Shown here piece after piece: positions 48,938 to 55,801 of a stretch of 64,000 nt of DNA. The translations under genes and the position numbers were made by a program. The notes under the pieces are model-generated. The model was not told the origin of the DNA. It saw nothing but the letters and a program-made list of their open reading frames with translations, and did not search any database. The first letter of the stretch is position 1. Every line of letters begins with the position of its first letter. Origin of the DNA: Pseudomonadota bacterium (GTDB lineage: Bacteria > Pseudomonadota > Alphaproteobacteria > Sphingomonadales > Sphingomonadaceae); assembly GCA_023391375.1 (NCBI GenBank), contig JAEWBB010000011.1:355364-419363 (forward strand), given 5' to 3'.

Positions 48938-48968
48938 ATAGGGCCGCGACGGGAACTGCCTCGCACGA

Positions 48969-49081
48969 GCCGCTAATTTCCCTGAGGCGATTCAATCCTA
49001 ATGGGAGCTGTCCCTGCGGTGCCCCTTGGGCATTGTATATGGTTCCCACCTGATGCTTTCGGCGTCAGAGGACTTTAAGGC
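48969..49081 (+). ncRNA. ssrS: Probable 6S RNA
   Basis: Called from position and folding. It lies between zapA and the 5-formyl-THF cyclo-ligase gene, the classic 6S locus. The ends pair: GCCGCTAATTTCCCTGA near 48969 with TCAGAGGACTTTAAGGC near 49081, with a bulge. Inside, TGGGAGC pairs with GTTCCCA, flanking an unpaired bubble. The tip is a hairpin of GTGCCC and GGGCAT. This long rod with a central bubble is the 6S design that traps sigma-70 RNA polymerase. Ends are approximate. Its 3' end runs into the ribosome-binding site of the next gene. Confidence 0.6.
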
Positions 49082-49089
49082 AAACGACC

Positions 49090-49665
49090 ATGGCGGTCCC
49101 GTCACCCTCCCCTGCCCCAACCAAGGCCCGACTCCGCAAGGACATGCGAGCCCGTCGCCTCGACCATGTGCGGGCAATGAGCGCCAACCACCGGCGCGAG
49201 GAGGAACGACGCCTTGCCGACGTCTTGCGCGACCTCGTCCGCGATGCTCGCTGCGTCGGCGGCTATGCGGCGATCGGCGGCGAAATCGATCCCGCGCACG
49301 CACTGGGCCTGGCCCGCGAGGCGGCGCTCCCGCATTTCGAGCATCGATCGGCGATTTTCACCTTTCGCTCCGGCCCGCCAGTCGATGTTGGCCCGCATCA
49401 TATTCCGCAGCCCGAAGCTGACGCCCCGTTCGCGACCCCTGACCTCGTGCTCGTACCCCTGCTGCTCGCCGACCGGTTTGGTGGCCGCCTTGGACAAGGC
49501 GCGGGGCATTACGACCGCGTCCTTCCTTCGCTGCTCGACAAGGGAGCGCTCTTCATCGGGATTGGCTGGCCGTTCCAGCTGAGCGGCGATCGTCTGCCGC
49601 GCGAAGAGCATGACGTGCTCCTGCACGGATTCGCCTCGCCCGACGGGTTGGAGATGTTTTCATGA
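49090..49665 (+). CDS. 5-formyltetrahydrofolate cyclo-ligase
   Basis: ATP-dependent conversion of 5-formyl-THF to 5,10-methenyl-THF. 191 aa. The basic N-terminal KARLRKDMRARRLDHV and the signature LVLVPLLLADRFGGRLGQGA followed by GHYDR are both present. It follows the 6S RNA directly, as in the ygfA arrangement of other proteobacteria, and may be produced from the same transcript. It overlaps the DUF2842 gene by four bases. Confidence 0.94.
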   Translation: MAVPSPSPAPTKARLRKDMRARRLDHVRAMSANHRREEERRLADVLRDLVRDARCVGGYAAIGGEIDPAHALGLAREAALPHFEHRSAIFTFRSGPPVDVGPHHIPQPEADAPFATPDLVLVPLLLADRFGGRLGQGAGHYDRVLPSLLDKGALFIGIGWPFQLSGDRLPREEHDVLLHGFASPDGLEMFS

Positions 49666-49874
49666 ACTCGCCGTCGTCCCGCACCGTCATCGGCAGCTTC
49701 GCCATCATCGGGATCATCATCTTGTGGGCGGTAATGGTCATCATGGCCGTCGAACATGTCGGGAATTGGCCGTTCCTGGCCAAGATGACGGTCTTTTTCG
49801 TCGCCGGTCTCGCCTGGGTGATTCCCCTGGGGCCCTTGCTGCGATGGATCCAGACCGGACATTTCAGGCGGTGA
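49662..49874 (+). CDS. DUF2842 family membrane protein
   Basis: 70 aa with two membrane helices, at about 9-30 (VIGSFAIIGIIILWAVMVIMA) and 40-60 (AKMTVFFVAGLAWVIPLGPL). DUF2842 proteins are short, alphaproteobacterial and uncharacterised; the PLGPLLRWIQTG end is typical. Coupled to the cyclo-ligase gene by a 4-base overlap (ATGA). Confidence 0.88.
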   Translation: MNSPSSRTVIGSFAIIGIIILWAVMVIMAVEHVGNWPFLAKMTVFFVAGLAWVIPLGPLLRWIQTGHFRR

Positions 49875-49937
49875 AACGAACCGTTCGTCGAAGGTTCATT
49901 GATCCATGTGTATGAGGAAGATAACGCACCCTATCCC

Positions 49938-50975
49938 ATGATGACCTTGACCGCCCCGACACTGCTTTTGCGGCACCCCAGCACGCTGCTTGCCGGCGGG
50001 CTGCTGCTGTCGGCCGCCGCGATGGCGGCGATCGGCGCGGCGGTCGATGCGCGCGTGTCCGACCCGCAGGCGGCGATTGCGGTTGACCAGGCCAAGCTCC
50101 TTCCAGCCTCGCCGACCGCAACCGACCTCACGGCCGTCAGCCCGGAAGAGGCGCTGCGCCTCAATGCAGAGCGCCCGACGGCGGCCGCCCTGGGCGCGGC
50201 AGTGCCGTTCGTCCTCAAGGGTAATCCCGACAGCCGCGCCCAGGCGCTCGAGTGCCTGACGCAAGCGGTTTATTACGAGGCCGGCCAGGAAAGCGATTCG
50301 GGACAGCGCGCCGTTGCGCAGGTCATTCTCAATCGCGTCCGCCACCCTGCCTTCCCATCCAGCGTCTGCGGCGTCGTCTACGAAGGCTCGACCCGCCAGA
50401 CGGGCTGCCAGTTCACCTTCACTTGCGACGGATCGCTCATCCGCTCGCCGATGCCGTCGGCGTGGAGCCGCGCGCGAGGGAACGCCGCGGCGATCCTCAA
50501 TGGCGCGGTCGAGGCCTCGGTCGGCAACGCGACCCATTATCATGCCAACTACGTCTTCCCGCGCTGGGCGCCGGAGATGGTCAAGACCGAGGTGATCGGT
50601 CCGCACATCTTCTATCGCTGGGCCGGCGGCTGGGGTCGTCCCGAGGCCTTCACGCAGAGCTACTCGGCGCGCGAGGCCAGTGCCTCGCTGCTCCGTAAGG
50701 CGGCGCTTGCGGTGCCGCACAACGTCCCGGCGCCTCTGGTCAAGGGTGACGTGGCCACGCTTACCAAGGAAGATGGCGTCACCATTACCCGCGACCCAGG
50801 CGGGCGCATCAATGCCAGCTTCAAGGTCGCCGAAGCCCGGCAGGCCGTCGAGAAGGTCAAGGTCGTGCCTTACGTCGAGCAGGTGCAGGCGTCGGACACG
50901 CTGCGTTACGCGCTCGGCGATGCGCCGGCCTCCGACGAAGCCGCCCTGGGCGCGCCCAAGCCCGTCGCCAAGTAA
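49938..50975 (+). CDS. SleB-type cell wall hydrolase
   Basis: Predicted peptidoglycan hydrolase (Hydrolase_2 family, named after the spore enzyme SleB). 345 aa from the ATG at 49938; a TTG at 49899 would add 13 residues. A hydrophobic signal or anchor is at about residues 16-36. The catalytic domain is about 100-230 and starts LTQAVYYEAGQESDSGQRAV with the catalytic glutamate, continuing VILNRVRHPAFPSSVCGVVY. The C-terminal 110 residues are less conserved and partly Ala-rich. It is followed by the tRNA-Asp on the opposite strand. Confidence 0.9.
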   Translation: MMTLTAPTLLLRHPSTLLAGGLLLSAAAMAAIGAAVDARVSDPQAAIAVDQAKLLPASPTATDLTAVSPEEALRLNAERPTAAALGAAVPFVLKGNPDSRAQALECLTQAVYYEAGQESDSGQRAVAQVILNRVRHPAFPSSVCGVVYEGSTRQTGCQFTFTCDGSLIRSPMPSAWSRARGNAAAILNGAVEASVGNATHYHANYVFPRWAPEMVKTEVIGPHIFYRWAGGWGRPEAFTQSYSAREASASLLRKAALAVPHNVPAPLVKGDVATLTKEDGVTITRDPGGRINASFKVAEARQAVEKVKVVPYVEQVQASDTLRYALGDAPASDEAALGAPKPVAK

Positions 50976-51027
50976 GCGCGAACGCCCGCCAATGCGCGGC
51001 CCCAAGATCTTGCGATGTAAGGAAAAA

Positions 51028-51104
<77 letters not shown>

Positions 51105-51166
51105 GCTTTGTGGTGTGGGCGGGCAACTAGAAAGCCCGCGCCACCCTGTCAACAAGCCATCGCGGC

Positions 51167-52333
51167 CTAATCGTCTTTTTCTTCGTCCTCGCCGACGTGG
51201 GTCAGCGTTCCGTCCTCGAACAGGAAGCCGGCGATGTCCGGAGTCCCCGCCGCCGCGAACACCGTCTTGAAGATGATCAGCAGCGGCACCGCGAGTAGCG
51301 CGCCTACCGTTCCCCACACCCAGGCCCAGAAGCTCAATGAAACGAGGATCAACAGCGGGTTCACCTCGATCCGCCGCCCGACGATTGCCGGCGTGATGGC
51401 GTTGGCCTCGACCAGGTGGAACGACAGGAACACCGCGGGCGGCAGCATCGCCGTCCAGATGTCATCGAAGGCCAGCAACCCGCCGAAGCCGAGCAGCGCC
51501 ACCGAGACGATCGGCCCGAGATACGGAATGTAGTTCAGCACGGCGACGATGCCGCCCCACATCAGCGGCGAATCCATTCCCAACCACCACAACACCAATG
51601 CGGTCAGCGCACCCAGAGTGATGTTGATGACGGTAATCGTGCCGATGTAGGTCGAGGTGGCGTCGACCACGCCCTCGATCACGCGGGCCGTGGTCAGCGC
51701 GCCTTCGAAACTGCCGCGGCTTGTGATGGTGCGTTTCCTCATGCCGGTCCAGCCGGCGAGGAAGAAGAAGATCACCAGCAACGCGAAGAACAGCTGCACC
51801 GCCGCGTGCGGGGCCGACGTGGTGATGAGATCCATCATCGAATTGGGCTGTTCGAGCTGGACGACGCGTGCCTTCGAACTGGCGGTCGAGATTTTCGACA
51901 GCAGGTCTTCGACGAAAGCATTGAGGTTGGAATAGAGGTCGACGATCGGTTTCAGCGCATCCTGCACCTTGTCGATGCGTTGCGGGACCGTCCGCACCCA
52001 GTCGATCGCCGGCACCACGATCGCGGCGATGGCGAACGCTGCCAACGACAGGAAGATGACGACGCACAGCACCGCGGCGAGCTTCGACGGGACGCCGCGC
52101 CGTTCGAACCATTCGAGCATCGGCACCAGCGCGATGGCAACCACCAGCGCGGCGGTAACGGGCAGGAAAAACTCGGCGCCCGCCCGCAGCGCGAACGGCA
52201 GGGCGAGGATCGTCCCCACCCCGCCAAGCAGCGTCAGCGACGCGAGCAGGCGGACGCGCTTTACCTGCAGGGCGTGGACATCCTCCTCGCGCAGCAGCGA
52301 ATCGCTGTTTTCCACCGGATTCTTGCCAGCCAT
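51167..52333 (-). CDS. AI-2E family transporter
   Basis: Polytopic inner-membrane protein of the AI-2E/PerM family, whose substrates are mostly unknown (autoinducer-2 export or cation antiport have been reported for members). 388 aa from the ATG at 52333. It has about eight membrane helices in the family pattern: two near 30-70 (ALRAGAEFFLPVTAALVVAI), one near 90, a soluble segment at 115-165 and the rest after 170. The motif VLNYIPYLGPIVSVALLG near residue 275 is characteristic. The C-terminal tail is acidic (HVGEDEEKDD). It lies between the two tRNA genes. Confidence 0.93.
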   Translation of the reverse strand: MAGKNPVENSDSLLREEDVHALQVKRVRLLASLTLLGGVGTILALPFALRAGAEFFLPVTAALVVAIALVPMLEWFERRGVPSKLAAVLCVVIFLSLAAFAIAAIVVPAIDWVRTVPQRIDKVQDALKPIVDLYSNLNAFVEDLLSKISTASSKARVVQLEQPNSMMDLITTSAPHAAVQLFFALLVIFFFLAGWTGMRKRTITSRGSFEGALTTARVIEGVVDATSTYIGTITVINITLGALTALVLWWLGMDSPLMWGGIVAVLNYIPYLGPIVSVALLGFGGLLAFDDIWTAMLPPAVFLSFHLVEANAITPAIVGRRIEVNPLLILVSLSFWAWVWGTVGALLAVPLLIIFKTVFAAAGTPDIAGFLFEDGTLTHVGEDEEKDD

Positions 52334-52537
52334 GCGCCGACCATAGCGCAAGGCGCGTCGCTGGGAAGCGGTGAGCGATTACCGATGCCAGGAGGCTTCT
52401 GCTCGCACCGCGCAACCGTCCGGCGATGGGCGCAAATTCGTCACGGACTGGCGCTCACCCGGCTTTGCGAACGGAGCCGATCTCCCATCTTGCCGGTTAG
52501 CGCTGCCGGCATGGCATCGTACCCTGGGAGAGAGACA

Positions 52538-52819
52538 ATGATCGGATCGACGAACGACCGCACCCGATTATCCGAACGCTACGAACGGATGGCGCAACTC
52601 TGCACCGAATACGCCCGCGACGCGATCGATGTGTCGATCCGGGAAGAATTGCTCGGAATGGCCGCGTTTTATCGCGACCATGCGGATCGCGAGCTGGGTG
52701 ACCCGGTAAAAAGCAACGCCGTTCCGGCGCCTTCAGCAAGCCGCTCGGCGTTCCGCTTCGCCGACCTCGGGCGGACGGCCGGACTGGGGCCACAATCGTC
52801 GTCGCACGGCTCGGACTGA
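52538..52819 (+). CDS. Small hypothetical protein (93 aa)
   Basis: Not recognised. The start at 52538 is supported by GGGAGAGAG three bases upstream. The N-terminal 45 residues form helices with a conserved look: TRLSERYERMAQLCTEYARD, then ISIREELL-like VSIREELLGMAAFYRDHADR. The rest is polar and probably disordered (Ser/Ala/Pro-rich). It is cytoplasmic, with no signal or membrane segment. The 204 bases upstream show no other gene. Confidence rests on the ribosome-binding site and helical N-terminus. Confidence 0.6.
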   Translation: MIGSTNDRTRLSERYERMAQLCTEYARDAIDVSIREELLGMAAFYRDHADRELGDPVKSNAVPAPSASRSAFRFADLGRTAGLGPQSSSHGSD

Positions 52820-52832
52820 TCGCACGTCCGGC

Positions 52833-52917
52833 TGGTGCCCCCGGTCGGACTCGAACCGACACTTCTTGCGAAACTCGATTTTGAGTCGAGCGCGTCTACC
52901 AATTCCGCCACAGGGGC
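52833..52917 (-). tRNA. tRNA-Leu (anticodon CAA)
   Basis: Read on the minus strand. The acceptor stem is GCCCCTG with CGGGGGC, discriminator A, and CCA encoded. The D-arm begins GCGGAATTGGTAGACGC as in leucine tRNAs. The anticodon stem CTCGA/TCGAG with loop CTCAAAA gives CAA. A long variable arm (about TTTCGCAAGAAGT) confirms class II. 85 bases. Confidence 0.96.
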
Positions 52918-52966
52918 CCGTGGAAGGCGGCCTCGCTAGCCGAGGGCGCTGCGGACGGCAATGGCC

Positions 52967-54476
52967 TTAGGCACGCACCGGCTGAAGGCGATAACTGAGC
53001 GCCTCCGCGACATGGATTCGCCCGACCCGCTCTGCCCCGGCCAGGTCGGCCAAGGTCCGCGCCACGCGCAGCACACGGTGATAGCCGCGAGCCGATAGTC
53101 GCATGGCGGCCGCCGCATCGGCGAGCAGCTTGCGCCCCGCCTCGTCCGGGGCCGGCCACTTCCTCCAGCAGCTTCCCGTCGGCTTCCGCATTGGTGCGCG
53201 CGGCATGGCCGGCATAGCGTTCCCGCTGCCTCTCCCGTGCACGCAGCACTCGATCCGCCACGGCGGCGCTACCTTCGGCGGGAGGCGGCAGGGTCAGGTC
53301 GGCGGCACTGACCGGGGCCACGTCGACGTGCAGGTCGATGCGGTCGAGCAGAGGTCCCGACACCTTGGACTGGTAGTCGGACGCGCAACGCGGGGCGCGC
53401 GAGCAGGCCCGTCCCGGATCGCCGAGATAACCGCACCGGCACGGGTTCATCGCGGCCACCAGTTGAACGCGCGCAGGGAAGGTTACGTGCGTGTTGGCCC
53501 GCGCCACCGATACCGATCCGGTCTCGAGCGGCTGGCGCAGGGAATCGAGCACCCCGCGCTGGAATTCGGGCAACTCGTCGAGAAACAGGACGCCAAGGTG
53601 CGCCAGGCTGATTTCCCCGGGCCGAACCTTGAGCCCGCCCCCCACAAGGGCCGGCATCGAGGCCGAATGATGCGGGCTGCGGAACGGCCTGGCGCGCCGG
53701 ATGCGGCCACCGTCGAGCTCTCCGGCCACACTGGCGACCATCGACACTTCTAGAGCCTCGCCCGACGTCAAGGGCGGCAGGATGCCGGGCAGGCACGCGG
53801 CAAGCATCGACTTGCCCGCGCCCGGTGGTCCGCTCATTAGCAGATTGTGTCCGCCGGCGGCGGCAATTTCCAGCGCGCGCTTGGCCACTTCCTGCCCTTT
53901 GACTTCCGCAAGATCGGGCCCGCCGACGACCGAATCCGCCAAGGCCGTCGCCGGCGGCGGGAGGAGCGACGTCCCCTTGAGGTGGGCGATCAGGTCCATC
54001 AGGCTGGCGGCCGCCAGCACCTCGACCTCGCCCGCCCAACTGGCCTCCGCGCCTTGGGCAACCGGACAGATCAGCCCCAGGTTCGACTGGCTGGCATGAA
54101 GCGCGGCGAGCAGGACGCCTGGCGAAGGCGCGATCCGGGCGTCGAGGCCCAGTTCGCCCACCGCGATATAATGTGACAGCGTCTCCGCATCGATGACGCC
54201 AATGGCCGCCAACAGCCCGAGGGCGATCGGCAGGTCGTAGTGACTGCCTTCCTTGGGCAGGTCGGCCGGCGACAGGTTGACGGTAATCCGCTTCGGCGGA
54301 AGCGCCAGCCCGATCGAGGTCAGCGCGGCGCGAACCCGTTCACGGCTCTCGGCGACGGCCTTGTCGGGCAGGCCGACGATGACCATCGCCGGCAACCCCG
54401 CGGCGATCTGCACCTGTACCTCGACGGAACGGGCCTCGAGCCCGAGATAGGCGACGGTCGATACGGTCGCGACCAT
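52967..54476 (-). pseudogene. comM: YifB/ComM-family AAA ATPase, frameshifted near the C-terminus
   Basis: Homologue of ComM, a hexameric helicase that promotes branch migration during recombination. The N-terminal ChlI-like domain (VGLPDKAVAESRERVRAAL), Walker A (SGPPGAGKSMLAACLP), Walker B (GVLFLDELPEF) and NPCRCGYLGDPGRAC are intact in one frame down to about 53156. There the reading frame changes: the conserved end (APDEAGRKLLADAAAAMRLS then ARGYHRVLRVARTLADLAG, ending RLQPVRA at 52967) continues in another frame. An extra G in the GCCGGCCCCGG run at about 53149-53157 explains it. Read straight through, the first frame ends at 52896 with a nonsense tail running into the tRNA-Leu. Genuine mutation or sequence error cannot be separated here. 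Confidence 0.85.
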
Positions 54477-54622
54477 CAGCGTCGTGCCTCCGCGTTCGCG
54501 GCCAGCAGTCGATTACGCAAACATCCCCCTAGCTCGGCGAGCGAAGGTGTGAACGGCAGCGGAACGTTTTGCAACCTTTCCCCTTGCCGCCCGCGCCCGT
54601 CCGCCCCAAATGCGGAAACGCA

Positions 54623-55030
54623 ATGGCGTGGCGTGAAACCTTGCTCAATCTCCGGCAGTCGCCGGCAGTCCAGACAGGCTTGTTCCTGCTCGGCATCGTG
54701 CTGATCATCGCGTCGCCGATCGTCGGCGCCCTGCCCGGCCCGGGCGGCATTTTCGTCTTCGCGGCGGGCCTCGCCCTGTCGCTGAAGAACAGCCGCTGGG
54801 CCAAGCGGCAGTATGTCCGCTTCAAGCTGTGGCAGCCCAAGGCCGGTCGCTGGACCGACTGGGGCCTCCGCCGCAAGAGCGCACAGCGCCGTGCCGAACG
54901 GCGGCGTGAACTTGAGGAGCTCGGCGTGCTCATCCCGTCGCGCAAGGACAAGGGTCCGCTCGACCCGATCCTTCCCGAACCGCCGAAAAAGGCACTCAGC
55001 GACATGCTGAAAACGGGCAAGGGCGATTGA
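54623..55030 (+). CDS. Membrane protein upstream of rpmH
   Basis: 135 aa, not a named family. The start is the ATG at 54623 (MAWRETLLNLRQSPAVQTGL), with GGAAA five bases upstream; an ATG at 54569 is possible but gives an unlikely leader. One or two membrane segments lie at about residues 19-55 (LFLLGIVLIIASPIVGALPG and IFVFAAGLALSL), followed by a very basic cytoplasmic tail (RRKSAQRRAERRRELEELGV). A PGPG turn joins the hydrophobic parts. A promoter and terminator for rpmH follow immediately. Confidence 0.75.
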   Translation: MAWRETLLNLRQSPAVQTGLFLLGIVLIIASPIVGALPGPGGIFVFAAGLALSLKNSRWAKRQYVRFKLWQPKAGRWTDWGLRRKSAQRRAERRRELEELGVLIPSRKDKGPLDPILPEPPKKALSDMLKTGKGD

Positions 55031-55055
55031 CTTTGGTGCAAGCTGACAGTATCGG
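55027..55055 (+). promoter_or_regulatory. rpmHp: Probable sigma-70 promoter for rpmH-rnpA
   Basis: TTGACT at 55027-55032 and TATCGG at 55050-55055 are separated by 17 bases. The -35 element overlaps the stop codon of the upstream gene. Transcription would begin near 55062, a few bases before the hairpin at 55069. Confidence 0.5.
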
Positions 55056-55068
55056 CGCCCCCAACAAC

Positions 55069-55089
55069 GGCCGCTTCGGCGGCCTTTTT
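55069..55089 (+). terminator. Intrinsic terminator in front of rpmH
   Basis: GGCCGC and GCGGCC form a perfect 6-bp stem closed by a TTCG tetraloop and followed by TTTTT. It lies 26 bases before the rpmH start codon and just downstream of the proposed promoter. It either ends the upstream gene's transcript or acts as an attenuator in the rpmH leader. Confidence 0.75.
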
Positions 55090-55107
55090 CCATTGTTATT
55101 TGAAGGC

Positions 55108-55569
55108 ATGAGCGATGAAGCGCACTTTCCAGCCCAGCAACCTCGTCCGCAAGCGCCGGCACGGCTTCCGCTCGCGCATGGCGACGGTCGGCGGCCGCAA
55201 GGTGCTGAACGCGCGTCGCGCCCGCGGCCGCAAGAAGCTCAGCGCCTAACCATCCTCCGTAAGCGTAGCGACTTCCTTGCCGCCAACCGCGGCAAGCGCG
55301 CACCCATGCCCGGATTCGTGCTGCTGGCGCGCGACCGCGACGATGGCGACCCGACGATTCGGGTCGGCTTTACCGTGACCAAGAAAATCGGCGGGGCCGT
55401 CGTGCGCAATCGCATGAAGCGGCGTTTTCGCGCCCTCGCCCGCGATCTCTTGCCGATCCACGGTATCCCGGGCGCCGATCATGTCCTGATCGGCCGTGCC
55501 GGCGGGGTCGAGCGGGACTACGCCGCGCTGTCGTCCGAACTGGTGCGCGCCATGGGCAAGCTGAAATGA
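55108..55569 (+). CDS. rnpA: Ribonuclease P protein component (start uncertain, overlaps rpmH)
   Basis: Protein subunit of RNase P, which trims the 5' ends of tRNA precursors. The family core begins at LRKRSDFLAANRGKR and includes VGFTVTKKIGGAVVRNRMKR followed by RFRALARDLL, which holds the RNA-binding signature. No ATG, GTG or TTG lies in frame between rpmH and this core; the codons there are CTA-ACC-ATC-CTC-CGT. The nearest upstream start is the ATG at 55108, so the frame would overlap all of rpmH (153 aa), as known for some overlapping rpmH/rnpA pairs. A non-standard start such as ATC near 55250 would give the usual shorter protein. It overlaps yidD by four bases. Confidence 0.9.
   Translation: MSDEAHFPAQQPRPQAPARLPLAHGDGRRPQGAERASRPRPQEAQRLTILRKRSDFLAANRGKRAPMPGFVLLARDRDDGDPTIRVGFTVTKKIGGAVVRNRMKRRFRALARDLLPIHGIPGADHVLIGRAGGVERDYAALSSELVRAMGKLK
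55115..55249 (+). CDS. rpmH: 50S ribosomal protein L34
   Basis: 44-aa, very basic ribosomal protein with the complete family sequence, from MKRTFQPSNLVRKRRHGFRS to ARRARGRKKLSA. It is usually next to the chromosome origin region and to rnpA and yidD, as here, though dnaA is not in this window. GAAGG sits about nine bases upstream of the ATG at 55115, a usable ribosome-binding site. The neighbouring ATG at 55108 in another frame would open the rnpA frame. Confidence 0.97.
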   Translation: MKRTFQPSNLVRKRRHGFRSRMATVGGRKVLNARRARGRKKLSA

Positions 55570-55778
55570 TCGCGCGCGCCATGATTTTCGTGGCCAGGGC
55601 TTGGCAAAAAGGCCCGAGCCGCATCCTTCCCCCATCCTGCCGCTTCCAGCCGAGTTGTTCGGCCTATGCGATCACCGCCGTCGAACGCTATGGGGCGCTC
55701 AAAGGCGGGTGGCTCGCGACGAAGCGGCTCTTCCGTTGCCATCCGTGGGGCGGGACCGGGCCGGACCCGGTGCCGTAA
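55566..55778 (+). CDS. yidD: Membrane protein insertion efficiency factor YidD
   Basis: 70-aa membrane-associated protein that aids YidC-dependent insertion. The family cysteines are in CRFQPSCSAYAITAVERYG and RCHPWGGTGPDPVP, and an amphipathic N-terminal helix precedes them. Start at 55566 overlaps the rnpA stop (ATGA). It stands in the standard rpmH-rnpA-yidD-yidC order. Confidence 0.94.
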   Translation: MIARAMIFVARAWQKGPSRILPPSCRFQPSCSAYAITAVERYGALKGGWLATKRLFRCHPWGGTGPDPVP

Positions 55779-55801
55779 CATCGACAAAGGGACCTGAAGC
55801 G

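Noticed and set aside
52896..52967. C-terminal tail of comM read straight through to 52,896
   Set aside because: After the frameshift this frame is nonsense rich in Arg/Gly/Ala and runs into the tRNA-Leu gene; the conserved end is in the other frame.
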